Shown: positions 27,308 through 36,090 of the stretch, one piece after another
How the letters are laid out: each line of letters opens with the position of its first letter
Position numbering within the stretch: the stretch's first letter is position 1
From: Ferrimonas balearica
GTDB taxonomy: Bacteria; Pseudomonadota; Gammaproteobacteria; Enterobacterales; Shewanellaceae
Length of the DNA: 64,000 bases
Direction: 5' to 3'
Assembly: GCF_019802055.1 (NCBI RefSeq)
Contig: NZ_JAHVHW010000006.1
Location: 248,001-312,000 of the forward strand
The notes under the pieces: generated by a model
The model's database searches: none
Seen by the model: only the letters and a program-made list of their open reading frames with translations
Told to the model about the DNA's origin: nothing
Program-made: the position numbers and the translations under genes

Positions 27308-29058
27308 CCGCCCTTATTCACATCAACGCGGAAAGTCAGGACTTTATGGAAGTTCGTATGCCATCCGATGGCTTTGAGATTGAAGTAACTCTCATATCGA
27401 CCATCAGGCAGGTCAGGGTTATCTGACTCATGGTAGGAGATATCGAGCTGACCATACGAGCCCTGCTCGTCGCCCTGACACGAAACGGCATTGTTCATGG
27501 TTACCCACATACAGCCGCTGGCAAGCCGAGAAGCTCTGAGCTTCACCGAGTGGGCCTCTTTGGTATCACGATTTCGCACCAGAACATCCAGTGTCGACCA
27601 GCGTCCCCCCTCCCCATTCCAGACCGGCCCGCCCGTATCACTTTTGGTGCTGCCGTGCGCCTGATAATAAATGGTGCCACGCACTGTGCTGTCATAAGGG
27701 ATGGTTCGGGTTGCCTTGGTCTCGGTCACCGTCCCTTCAATACCGCGATTCCCTTCCATCAGGATGTTCGCCTTAAGCGCAATGCTGGATTGGTAAGATT
27801 CATCGTGCCAACCCTTGGCCTCCAGCGTGAACGTGCCCTGATAAAGGCCAGGTACGAGACCGGCGTTATCTTCGTGTTCAAACCAGACTTTGAGATCCCC
27901 TTTGTTCGCACCGCCACGACAATAAACGCCATTATTGATTTCGCCCCAGCCACAATGAGTCAGGCGCTGCGCTCTTAATATGACCAGTCTGCTTGTCCTT
28001 TCACTTTGATCGGTCAAATACACACCCAAGTATGTGAACCCAGAGGGGTAATCCCATTGGGAATCCCTTGGCCCTAGTGTATTGTCACCGGCATTGTAAT
28101 AGACCGATCCTTTTACACTCCTTTCAACACTGCCCAACTCGATGGGCGATGACTCAGTCAATGTTCGAGAACGGGTCACCGTATTGATTTGGGGGTACAC
28201 GCGCTTCAGCCACTGATGGTGAGGCGCAATGCGAGTGTGTAACGAGGAGCGCCCTGCCCAGCCAAGCCATCGTGAAGCGATACCAGTGGCAATAAACTGT
28301 CCGTCACGCCAGTGCCAGGACGCGGAACCGCTGTCACCGGGCGCGCCAAAAGCCCACGCCTCCTCGGAGTCTGCCTGGTTCAACAGGCAACCGCCAAAAT
28401 CCAGCGGTATACCCCCTTGCCCGAAAGCACGCCCCCAACCAAGATTTCCCAGTGTGGGGGTTCCCCAATAGCCATAACCCGCCAGAGTCATGGGCTGATA
28501 TTGAAAGCCGGTAAACTCAGGTTGATCCGCAAACACCGGCTTGGGAACAAGCTGACCATTAGAGTCTATTGGGTTTGCAATAAGAGGGAGCTCCACCACT
28601 GCAATGTCATTACTGCACTGGGTATAGCCAGCGAAATTTGTGGTGGCGATACCATGAGCCAGGATTCGTCCGTCCCCCGTTCGGAATGTGGCCCTCTCTC
28701 CGATATATCTCGACTCCTCGCTTTTGTTGTCCCCATAAACACAATGCGCGGCGGTCACGATATAGGCGGAGTCCTCCTCGCTGCCCAGCCAGGTCGCGGT
28801 GCATCTTAAGTTGCCAGCCAGCAGCATCCCCACAGGATTAAAGTGCGATGCCAGTGATGCCTCGTTGAGTTGGCCATAAGCCAGGTTGACCGCGGTTTCG
28901 TCAGCACTTAATTCGCCCGCCAGATCAGTAAATTTCTCGTCGGTGATACCGATAGCCAGGCTGGTAGATGCCGTTGAAATCAAAGTGCCAAACAGAAGTG
29001 TTTTAAGAGTCAGACCGGTTAACCACCTTGGGTTTCGGTGGATGTTGTGTATTTCCAT
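27304..29058 (-). CDS. Secreted trypsin-like serine protease with two C-terminal repeat domains
   Basis: A 584-residue exported protein with a signal peptide at about residues 15-37. The chymotrypsin-fold domain (about 60-295) has the complete triad: YIVTAAHCVYG (His), CSNDIAVVELP (Asp) and GAPGDSGSASW (Ser). Two related modules of about 130 residues follow (about 310-440 and 450-580), each with a VYYNAG or IYYQAHG opening, an LxVxLRAxRL-type strand, a Cys-W...N-x-V-x-C element and a GxY...F-x-LxAxGWH ending. They look like beta-sandwich adhesion or binding modules. The gene interrupts the fdh island and is A/T-richer than its neighbours, suggesting transfer. Confidence 0.85.
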   Translation of the reverse strand: MEIHNIHRNPRWLTGLTLKTLLFGTLISTASTSLAIGITDEKFTDLAGELSADETAVNLAYGQLNEASLASHFNPVGMLLAGNLRCTATWLGSEEDSAYIVTAAHCVYGDNKSEESRYIGERATFRTGDGRILAHGIATTNFAGYTQCSNDIAVVELPLIANPIDSNGQLVPKPVFADQPEFTGFQYQPMTLAGYGYWGTPTLGNLGWGRAFGQGGIPLDFGGCLLNQADSEEAWAFGAPGDSGSASWHWRDGQFIATGIASRWLGWAGRSSLHTRIAPHHQWLKRVYPQINTVTRSRTLTESSPIELGSVERSVKGSVYYNAGDNTLGPRDSQWDYPSGFTYLGVYLTDQSERTSRLVILRAQRLTHCGWGEINNGVYCRGGANKGDLKVWFEHEDNAGLVPGLYQGTFTLEAKGWHDESYQSSIALKANILMEGNRGIEGTVTETKATRTIPYDSTVRGTIYYQAHGSTKSDTGGPVWNGEGGRWSTLDVLVRNRDTKEAHSVKLRASRLASGCMWVTMNNAVSCQGDEQGSYGQLDISYHESDNPDLPDGRYESYFNLKAIGWHTNFHKVLTFRVDVNKGG

Positions 29059-29060
29059 TA

Positions 29061-29093
29061 CGCAATATCTCCTTAATGCCGATTGATATTGCG
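29061..29093 (-). promoter_or_regulatory. Hairpin around the ribosome binding site of the protease gene
   Basis: A perfect nine-base inverted repeat CGCAATATC/GATATTGCG encloses 15 bases that include the AAGGA of the Shine-Dalgarno sequence, directly before the ATG at 29058. Folding could limit ribosome access, as in RNA thermometers, or the repeat could be a protein operator. Confidence 0.5.
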
Positions 29094-29236
29094 AAAATTT
29101 TAAACATCCGTTTCATCCAAAGCGTGAGGTTTAATAACTAATAATTTTTCTCAATTGAAAGCGCTTTTTAAGGTCAATAATGAAGAAGGGCTGCCTACAC
29201 CAGGAGCGCCAACAGAGTATGAGATATCAACAGGCA

Positions 29237-29262
29237 CAAAAAAAGCCGCCTTTCGGCGGCTT
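29237..29262 (-). terminator. Intrinsic terminator after fdhC copy 2
   Basis: The stem AAGCCGCC/GGCGGCTT with a TTTC-type loop is followed on the minus strand by TTTTTTTG. Confidence 0.87.
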
Positions 29263-29315
29263 AATCTTGGTAGAAGGTTCAGCGTATGGAGGCAGTATCT
29301 GACTCCCGCAACCCC

Positions 29316-30299
29316 TTACTCTTTGTACTTCAGAGTACCGTCGGCTTTGATCTCGTCGTACCACACGTTGTGGTGCTGGATCGCCCAGTTCTCATCACAG
29401 TAGCCAGACACCATACACTCCATACCACCTTCGGACATGACGGTCGCCATGAAGATGTGAACGATGGAGAAGGCGCAGATGATGATGGCGGAGATGCCAT
29501 GGATGATCAGCGACAGCAGGCTCAGGTTACGAGACGGCTCCACATACTCGGGGAACAGCAGGACCACACCAGAGGCAGAGATCACCGCACCGAAGGCCGC
29601 GAAGGTCCAGAACCACAGCTTCTCACCGGCGTTAGCAAAACCCGCATCCGGGTGCTTGCCTTTGAACGGGCCGAAGTTGATGTAGCCACCCACCACCATA
29701 AACCAGGCGATGTCGTACTTGGCCGGGATCTGGTTCTTGGCCCACTTCACGGTCATCAGCAACCAACCCAGCATGAACGGGATGGCCATGTAGTCGTGAA
29801 CCGGCTTGGCGATCGCTGCCATGGTGGCGAAGGTCTGTTGGCCCAGGTAGGGCTCGATGATCAGGCGGCCCGCCAGCAGAGTCAGACCGGTCAGGATCAG
29901 CAGCAGACAGGGAATGGCACCCAACCAGTGGATCGCCACGTCCGCTTTGGACCAGCGGTAGACCATCTTGCCGGAGAAGCCGTGGTGCAGCTTGGAGATG
30001 CCGTTCACTGCGATGAACGCAGCAAATACGGCGATCATGCCAAACAGCGCCAGGGCCAGGCCCGGGGCCAGGATGTCGCTGCGCAGAGGCAGCAGACGCT
30101 CGTCCTGCGGGTTGATCAGCTGAGCGTGGAACTCAGAATCAGAAACGGTACGGCCTTCGGCGCCCTGTTGGATCGCCTGCCATACCACTTCTGCTTCGTT
30201 CCCTGCCTGAGCCGCTACCATACCGGCGTCGCTGGCCAGAGCCAGGCCCGGCAGCAGCGCCACCATCAGCAGCAAGGGTTTCAGCATCTTATAGAACAT
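29316..30299 (-). CDS. fdhC: Formate dehydrogenase cytochrome b subunit, copy 2
   Basis: A 327-residue membrane cytochrome b subunit with the same layout as copy 1: signal peptide, short periplasmic part, about five hydrophobic helices with His ligands, and the C-terminal segment GYCDENWAIQHHNVWYDE. It differs from copy 1 only at scattered positions, mostly in the signal peptide and in residues 225-290. The start has GGAGCAAT upstream. Last gene of fdh operon 2, followed by a terminator. Confidence 0.93.
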   Translation of the reverse strand: MFYKMLKPLLLMVALLPGLALASDAGMVAAQAGNEAEVVWQAIQQGAEGRTVSDSEFHAQLINPQDERLLPLRSDILAPGLALALFGMIAVFAAFIAVNGISKLHHGFSGKMVYRWSKADVAIHWLGAIPCLLLILTGLTLLAGRLIIEPYLGQQTFATMAAIAKPVHDYMAIPFMLGWLLMTVKWAKNQIPAKYDIAWFMVVGGYINFGPFKGKHPDAGFANAGEKLWFWTFAAFGAVISASGVVLLFPEYVEPSRNLSLLSLIIHGISAIIICAFSIVHIFMATVMSEGGMECMVSGYCDENWAIQHHNVWYDEIKADGTLKYKE

Positions 30300-30352
30300 G
30301 ATTGCTCCTAGTGGATGGGCCGGGGCAGCACGCTGCCCCGGCTCGTCACGCC

Positions 30353-30925
30353 TTAGCTCCAGGCGCCGTCTTTGTGGCCACGGTTAACCACACGCTCACG
30401 GTAGATGTCGGACACCATGCCCGCATCGCCCGCCAGCAGGGCCTTGGTGGAACACAGCTCGGCACACATCGGCAGCTTGCCTTCAGCGATACGGTTGGCA
30501 CCGTACAGCTCCTGCTCCTTGATGGAGCCCGCTTCGGTGTTCGGGCCACCGGCGCAGAAGGTGCATTTGTCCATCTTGCCCTTGGAGCCGAATACGGCTT
30601 TTTTCGGGAACTGAGGCGCACCAAACGGACAGGCGTACAGGCAGTAACCACAACCGATGCAACGCTCTTTGTCGTGCAGAACGATGCCGTCTTCAGTCTT
30701 GCTGAATACGTTCACCGGGCACACTTTCATACAAGGCGCGTCAGCACAGTGCATACAAGCTACAGAGATGGAGGCTTCACCCGGCTTACCGTCGTTGATG
30801 GTTACAACGCGACGACGCTGGATGCCCCACTCCAGAGCGGAGTTGTTTTCGTTCTTACAAGCGGTGACACAGCCGTTACATTCGATGCAGCGTTTGGTGT
30901 CACACATGAATTTCATAGTGGCCAT
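30353..30925 (-). CDS. fdhB: Formate dehydrogenase iron-sulfur subunit, copy 2
   Basis: A 190-residue four-cluster ferredoxin with the same Cys spacing as copy 1 and only about a dozen residue changes, such as NNSALEWG for NDSALEWG. It links FdhA2 and FdhC2. GAGGAGATAAGCC precedes the start. The near-identity with copy 1 points to recent duplication or gene conversion. Confidence 0.95.
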   Translation of the reverse strand: MATMKFMCDTKRCIECNGCVTACKNENNSALEWGIQRRRVVTINDGKPGEASISVACMHCADAPCMKVCPVNVFSKTEDGIVLHDKERCIGCGYCLYACPFGAPQFPKKAVFGSKGKMDKCTFCAGGPNTEAGSIKEQELYGANRIAEGKLPMCAELCSTKALLAGDAGMVSDIYRERVVNRGHKDGAWS

Positions 30926-30948
30926 TTTGGCTTATCTCCTCGTGAACC

Positions 30949-33819
30949 TTAGGCTTTCTCGATCTGACACAGGGAAGACTTAGTCTCCTGCATCTGAGTG
31001 ATCGGGTCGTAGCCATAGGTCATCGCGGTGTTACAGGATTCGCCGACAACGAAAGGCTTGGTGCTGATGTCGCCAGACTCCGGGTACTCCAGGTCAACGC
31101 CATGCATCACACCAGCGAAGTGGTACGGCATCCAGGTTACGCCCGGCTTAACGCGCTCGGTTACCATGGCCTGTACCTTGATACGGCCACCCTCAGCGCC
31201 TTCCACCCATACGGTGTCGCCGTCACGCAGACCGCGGTCAGCAGCATCCACCGGGTTGATCTCGATGAACATCTCCTGCTGCAGCTCGGCCAGCCACGGG
31301 TTGGAACGGGATTCCTCACCGCCCCCTTCGTACTCAACCAGACGGCCAGAGGTCATCACCAGCGGGTACTTCTTGTCGAGGTTCTCGCTGATCACCTTGT
31401 CCTGAATGGTCTTGTACAGAGTCGGCAGACGGTGTACTTGCATGTCGTCATAGGTCGGGTACTTGGCGATCAGGTCACGACGCGGGGTGTACAGCGGCTC
31501 GCGGTGTACCGGCATCGGATCCGGGAAGGTCCAAACCTTACAACGGGCTTTGGCGTTACCGAACGGGATACAACCGTGCTTCATGGCAACGCGTACGATG
31601 CCGCCAGACAGGTCGGTCTTCCAGTTCTTGCCTTCCGCTTCGGCTTTCTCTTCTGCGGTCAGATCGTCCCACCAGCCCAGCTGCTTCAGCATGTCGGCGG
31701 TGAATTCCGGGTAACCGTCTTCGATCTCAGCGCCCAGGGAGAAGGAGCCATCGGCCAGGATGTTTTGACCCTGGTACTCCACGCCGTAACGGGCACGGAA
31801 GTTACCGCCACCCTGCAGCACGTGCTTGGACGTGTCGTACAGGATGTGGGTGCCCGGGTGCTTCTGCTCTGCAGTACCCCAGCACGGCCACGGCAGACCG
31901 TAAGTCTCGCCCTTGAACTCGCCACCTTTGGCCTGCAGGTCTTCTACGGAGAAGGCGCCCCAGTTCATGGTGTGAGCTTTGATACGCTCCGGAGATTGGC
32001 CGGACATACCGATGGTCCACATACCGCGGTTGATCTCGCGGGTGATGTCTTCCACTACCGGTGCGTTGCCTTTTACCTGAATGCGCTTGGTGTACTGCTC
32101 AGCGAAGCCAACTTTCTTGGCCAGCAGGTACATGATCTCGATGTCGTTCTTGGAGTCGAACAGCGGCTCAACCACTTGCTCACGCCACTGAACGGAACGG
32201 CCAGAGTTGGACAGAGAACCGGTGGACTCGAACTGAGTACAAGCGGGCAGCAGGTATACGCCGTCCTTACGACGGTGCATTACGCCAGCCATGGTCGGGT
32301 ACGGGTCAACCACAACCACGGTGTCCATCTTGTCCAGAGCGTCACGCACGTCGCGCTGACGGGTCTCGGTGTTCACGGACTGACCCCAGAAGAAGGCCAT
32401 GCGGATGTTGTCGCGCTGAGCCAGCTTCTGCTTGTCTTCCAGAACGCCGTCGTGCCAACGGGAGCACGGCATGCCAGGGGTGTTCTGCGGCTTCTTGCCC
32501 AGGTACTCGCCCTGGTCAAAGCGGCCGTTAACCCAGCTCTCTTCCAGATCCCAAACGTGGGTCCAGTGTTTCCAGGCAGCGCTGGTCAGACCGTAGTAGC
32601 CCGGCAGAGTATCGAACAGCAGACCCAGGTCGGTCGCGCCCTGTACGTTGTCGTGGCCACGGAAGATGTTGGTACCGCCACCGGATTTGCCCATGTTGCC
32701 CAGAGCCAGCTGGAGCAGACAGTAAGCACGGGTGTTGGCGTTACCTACGGTGTGCTGGGTACCACCCATACACCATACAACGGAACCCGGACGGTTCTCG
32801 GCCATCATCTTGGCCGCGTTGTAGATCGCTTGCTCTTCTACGCCACACACTTCGGCAGCTTCAGCCAGCGGGAACTTAGCCGCTTCCTGACGGATCTCGT
32901 CCATCGCCCATACACGCTGGTCGATGAAGGTCTGGTCGTGCCAGCCGTTTTCGAAGATCACGTTCAGCATGCCGTAGATGAACGGAATGTCGGTACCGGG
33001 GCGGATGCCAACGTGCAGGTCGGAGTGCGCAGCGGTACGGGAGAAACGAGGATCGATCACGATGATCTTAGCGCCGCGTTCTTTAGCAGTCAGGATGTGC
33101 TGCATGGAGACCGGGTGCGCTTCAGCCGGGTTAGAACCGATGAAGAAGATCGCTTTGGCGTGACGGATGTCGTTGAAGGAGTTGGTCATCGCACCGTAAC
33201 CCCAGGTATTTGCCACACCAGCTACAGTGGTGGAGTGACAGATACGGGCGGAGTGGTCGACGTTGTTGGTACCCCACATGGCCGCAAACTTACGGTACAT
33301 GTAGCAGCCTTCGTTGGAGAACTTGGCAGAACCCATGAAGTACACGGAATCCGGGCCGGACTCTTCGCGGATCTTCAGCATCTGGTTGCCGACTTCCTCG
33401 ATGGCCTGTTCCCAAGACAGCTTCTTCCACTTGCCGCCTTCCAGCTTCATCGGGTACTTAACACGCTTAATGGAGTGGCCATGCTCACGCAGCGCGGCAC
33501 CTTTGGCACAGTGCCCACCGCGGTTGAAGGGATGGTCGAAGGCCGGCTCCTGTCCAGTCCAGACACCGTTCTGGACTTCAGCGTAAACACCACAGCCTAC
33601 CGCACAGGCAGAACATACGGTGCGCTTGATCTCGGTCGGGGCGTTCGGGTCAACGTGGGAAGCGGCTTCAGCGCGCTTAACCATACCCGCACCCAGCATG
33701 GACGCAGCAGCGATACCACCGGTGGTGATACCGGCATTTTTCAGAAACTGGCGACGGTTCAGGCCCAGCGGGGCATCAGTCTTGGTCGCAACAGCTTGCT
33801 TGTTCGGAGTCAGTTTCAT
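30949..33819 (-). CDS. fdhA: Formate dehydrogenase catalytic subunit, copy 2 (cysteine form)
   Basis: A 956-residue catalytic subunit with a twin-arginine signal (LNRRQFLKNAG). Its N-terminal cluster motif reads TVCSACAVGCG, differing from CSHCSVGCG in copies 1 and 3. The metal ligand is Cys194 in ARICHSTTVAG. Many positions in the central part set it apart: for example SDLHVGIRPGTDIPFIYGMLN in place of the DEYVHIRP version. It is therefore the most divergent of the three and may differ in kinetics or expression. GGAGAACCG precedes the start. Confidence 0.97.
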   Translation of the reverse strand: MKLTPNKQAVATKTDAPLGLNRRQFLKNAGITTGGIAAASMLGAGMVKRAEAASHVDPNAPTEIKRTVCSACAVGCGVYAEVQNGVWTGQEPAFDHPFNRGGHCAKGAALREHGHSIKRVKYPMKLEGGKWKKLSWEQAIEEVGNQMLKIREESGPDSVYFMGSAKFSNEGCYMYRKFAAMWGTNNVDHSARICHSTTVAGVANTWGYGAMTNSFNDIRHAKAIFFIGSNPAEAHPVSMQHILTAKERGAKIIVIDPRFSRTAAHSDLHVGIRPGTDIPFIYGMLNVIFENGWHDQTFIDQRVWAMDEIRQEAAKFPLAEAAEVCGVEEQAIYNAAKMMAENRPGSVVWCMGGTQHTVGNANTRAYCLLQLALGNMGKSGGGTNIFRGHDNVQGATDLGLLFDTLPGYYGLTSAAWKHWTHVWDLEESWVNGRFDQGEYLGKKPQNTPGMPCSRWHDGVLEDKQKLAQRDNIRMAFFWGQSVNTETRQRDVRDALDKMDTVVVVDPYPTMAGVMHRRKDGVYLLPACTQFESTGSLSNSGRSVQWREQVVEPLFDSKNDIEIMYLLAKKVGFAEQYTKRIQVKGNAPVVEDITREINRGMWTIGMSGQSPERIKAHTMNWGAFSVEDLQAKGGEFKGETYGLPWPCWGTAEQKHPGTHILYDTSKHVLQGGGNFRARYGVEYQGQNILADGSFSLGAEIEDGYPEFTADMLKQLGWWDDLTAEEKAEAEGKNWKTDLSGGIVRVAMKHGCIPFGNAKARCKVWTFPDPMPVHREPLYTPRRDLIAKYPTYDDMQVHRLPTLYKTIQDKVISENLDKKYPLVMTSGRLVEYEGGGEESRSNPWLAELQQEMFIEINPVDAADRGLRDGDTVWVEGAEGGRIKVQAMVTERVKPGVTWMPYHFAGVMHGVDLEYPESGDISTKPFVVGESCNTAMTYGYDPITQMQETKSSLCQIEKA

Positions 33820-33828
33820 CGGTTCTCC

Positions 33829-34020
33829 TTACAGACCGCGAGCCGCGGCGTAGTAGTTGCGAACGTGTTCGGACTCTTGATAGCCCTTGTTCTTGGCCTC
33901 AGCTGCAGGCTGAGCCTGCGCTACGGCAGCCGGTACCGCCATCACAGCGGCACCAGCCGCAGTGCCGGTGGCTACCTGCTTGAGGAACTGGCGACGAGCC
34001 AGAGAGGGTTGGTTTTTCAT
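33829..34020 (-). CDS. fdhX: FdhX-type twin-arginine small protein, copy 2
   Basis: A 63-residue protein MKNQPSLARRQFLKQVATG with a twin-arginine signal and the C-terminal motif GYQESEHVRNYYAAARGL. It is similar to copy 1 at both ends, with an Ala-rich middle. The start at 34020 follows AAAGGATG. The longer open frame upstream has no family similarity. First gene of fdh operon 2. Confidence 0.85.
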   Translation of the reverse strand: MKNQPSLARRQFLKQVATGTAAGAAVMAVPAAVAQAQPAAEAKNKGYQESEHVRNYYAAARGL

Positions 34021-34113
34021 AATCATCCTTTGTCGTTCATGAAGCGGGGCGCGCCGATATGGCGACCCACTCACAAGCGGCGCTAAGGATCGCTTACTGG
34101 GCACTTGAGAAAA

Positions 34114-34145
34114 TTGATCCGGCTCACGAAGAAATTTGCCGTAAT
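34114..34145 (-). promoter_or_regulatory. Conserved block upstream of fdh operon 2, CRP/FNR-like
   Basis: TTGATCCGGCTCAC followed by AATTTGCCG parallels the block at 26203-26235. On the minus strand it reads GTGAGCCGGATCAA, a degenerate CRP/FNR-type site about 95 bases before fdhX2. Confidence 0.45.
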
Positions 34146-34197
34146 TTCCGAAAATTCGGCGGGGTAAATCCCCACCTGTTAGGGATTTGTAAAGGTT

Positions 34198-34212
34198 GGG
34201 CCGTTTTGTCCC
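34198..34212. promoter_or_regulatory. Weak copy of the proposed activator palindrome before fdh operon 2
   Basis: GGGCCGTTTTGTCCC has a complete right arm and a left arm with two mismatches to GGGWCA. It lies about 180 bases before fdhX2. It may be chance. Confidence 0.3.
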
Positions 34213-34346
34213 TCCCAAATATTCCACGTCAAAGTGGGCCTCTTTGAGAGTCATTTATGGTTATTTCGACACGTTGATTACAGGGTTCCTGCCAAAGCCA
34301 CAAAATGTGACTTTTGCGGACTGGATCACGCACCAAACTGTTCAAA

Positions 34347-34368
34347 AAAACCCCGCCGTAGCGGGGTT
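34347..34368 (-). terminator. Intrinsic terminator after fdhC copy 3
   Basis: The stem AACCCCGC/GCGGGGTT with a CGTA-type loop is followed by a T7 run on the minus strand. Confidence 0.9.
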
Positions 34369-34415
34369 TTGCGGGGTATGAGCATGGCGATAAGAACGCC
34401 TCTCAATTACTTTGG

Positions 34416-35480
34416 TCAGCCCTGTTTATACTGGATGCTGCCATCGGCTTTGATCTCGTCATACCAGACATTGTGGTGTTGCTTGGCCCAGTTCTCGTCG
34501 ACATAGCCACTGGTCATTGCCGGGAAGCCGCCTTCCGACAGCACCGTCGCCATAAAGATGTGCACCACGGTGAAACCGGTGATGACAATGGCGGAGATGC
34601 CATGGATGTAGAGGGCGGTCAGACTGGCAGTACGACTTGGCTCAATCTGTTCGGGGAACAGCATGACGACGCCGGAACCGATCAACGCCAGACCAAAGAT
34701 GGTGAAGCTCCAGAACCACAACTTCTCGCCGGCATTGGAGAACCCGGAGTCCGGGTGCTGGCCTTTAAACGGCCCAAAGTTGAGGTAGCCTCCCACCACC
34801 ATAAACCACTTAAGGTCGTAGGCGGCCGGGAAGTTGTGCTTCATCCAGCGCAGCATGGCTATCACGCCAAAGATGGCAAAGGGGATCGCCATGTAGTCGT
34901 GGATCGGCTTGGCGATGGCCGCCAGTGCCGCGACCCCATCCGGCCCCAGGAAGGAGCCGAACACAAAGCGCCCCGCCATCAGAGACAGTCCCGTCAGGAT
35001 CAACAGAACACAGGGGATCGCCATCAACCAGTGCACCAGGATATCCAGCTTGGACCAGCGCAGTACCTCCACGCCGGAGAAGCCTTTCTCCAGCTTGGCG
35101 GCTCCGTTCACCAGCACAAACAGCGCGAAGATCACGATCATCCCGAACAGCGCCAGGGCCAGCACCTGAGACAACCACCCGGCCCGCGCCTGAATCAGCG
35201 TTGGATCGTAGGTGTTGATCAGGGTGCCATTAAACTGGCCAGGGTAACTGCTGCTCCCCACTTCGCCAGCTTTGACGGCGCTCCAGAATGGATCCAGCTC
35301 CCCCTGCTGCTTAATGGCGGACTCTTCGCCCGCCACCTCCGCAGCCTGGGCAGCCATCACCGCCTGCACCAGTTGGGCATCCGCATCCGGTGGCGACTCA
35401 GCGGCCAGCGCAGGCACGGCGAATGCCGCACCCAACGCCAGGATCGCCAGAGCGCGTCGGAACGTGATTAAGAGTTTCAT
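34416..35480 (-). CDS. fdhC: Formate dehydrogenase cytochrome b subunit, copy 3
   Basis: A 354-residue cytochrome b subunit, clearly diverged from copies 1 and 2. It has a signal peptide (residues 1-26), a periplasmic part of about 80 residues, and about five hydrophobic helices. The His contexts DILVHWLMA and IHDYMAIPF are kept, as is the C-terminal ENWAKQHHNVWYDEIKADG. GYVDENW replaces GYCDENW. GAGGAAGGG precedes the ATG at 35480. Last gene of the transcript that starts at the polyferredoxin gene. Confidence 0.93.
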   Translation of the reverse strand: MKLLITFRRALAILALGAAFAVPALAAESPPDADAQLVQAVMAAQAAEVAGEESAIKQQGELDPFWSAVKAGEVGSSSYPGQFNGTLINTYDPTLIQARAGWLSQVLALALFGMIVIFALFVLVNGAAKLEKGFSGVEVLRWSKLDILVHWLMAIPCVLLILTGLSLMAGRFVFGSFLGPDGVAALAAIAKPIHDYMAIPFAIFGVIAMLRWMKHNFPAAYDLKWFMVVGGYLNFGPFKGQHPDSGFSNAGEKLWFWSFTIFGLALIGSGVVMLFPEQIEPSRTASLTALYIHGISAIVITGFTVVHIFMATVLSEGGFPAMTSGYVDENWAKQHHNVWYDEIKADGSIQYKQG

Positions 35481-35496
35481 AACCCTTCCTCCTTGC

Positions 35497-36075
35497 TCAG
35501 CCATCCCAGCCCGCTTCAGGCGCACCGCGCACCGCGACCCGCTGACGGAAGATCTGGGAGATCACCTCGGCGTCACCCGCCAGAAGCGACTTGGTGGAAC
35601 ACACTTCCGCACAGAAGGGCAGCTTGCCCTCGGCAATCCGGTTGGCGCCGTAGAGCTCGGCTTCCTTCTCGGAACCCGGCTCGGCGTCCGGGCCGCCAGC
35701 ACAGTAGGTGCATTTGTCCATCTTGCCCTTGGAGCCGAACGCGGTCTTCTTCGGGAACTGAGGCGCACCAAAGGGGCAGGCGTACAAGCAGTATCCACAA
35801 CCGATGCACTTATCCTTGCTGTGACGGACAATGCCATCGGCAGTCTGCTCAAAGCAGTCCGCCGGGCACACCGCCATACAAGGGGCATCGGAGCAGTGCA
35901 TGCAAGCCACCGAGATGGAGACCTCTTTTCCTTCGATCCCGTCATTCATGGTGACCACGCGTCGCCGCGCGATCCCCCACTGAAGGGCGCTGTTGTTGAC
36001 GTTCTTACAGGCGACAGTACAACCGTTGCACTCGATGCAGCGTTTGGTGTCGCACAGAAATTTCATCGTAGCCAT
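35497..36075 (-). CDS. fdhB: Formate dehydrogenase iron-sulfur subunit, copy 3
   Basis: A 192-residue four-cluster ferredoxin with the standard Cys groups, but more diverged from copies 1 and 2 (for example CNGCTVACKNVNNSALQWG and CIGCGYCLYACP unchanged). It relays electrons from FdhA3 to FdhC3. It lies 15 bases after fdhA3. The divergence matches that of FdhC3, so these two have evolved together. Confidence 0.95.
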   Translation of the reverse strand: MATMKFLCDTKRCIECNGCTVACKNVNNSALQWGIARRRVVTMNDGIEGKEVSISVACMHCSDAPCMAVCPADCFEQTADGIVRHSKDKCIGCGYCLYACPFGAPQFPKKTAFGSKGKMDKCTYCAGGPDAEPGSEKEAELYGANRIAEGKLPFCAEVCSTKSLLAGDAEVISQIFRQRVAVRGAPEAGWDG

Positions 36076-36090
36076 AAGTGACTCCCGTCC

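Larger units (their letters stand above)
34021..34415. other. Intergenic region upstream of fdh operon 2
   Basis: About 395 bases without a gene. It has a block shared with the operon 1 leader, a weak copy of the proposed sigma-54 activator palindrome at 34198, and the terminator of fdh operon 3 at 34349. No GG-N10-GC promoter was found. Confidence 0.7.

Noticed and set aside
31102-34086. A 994-codon plus-strand open frame opposite fdhA copy 2
   Set aside because: Antisense shadow with the same composition bias as the one opposite copy 1.
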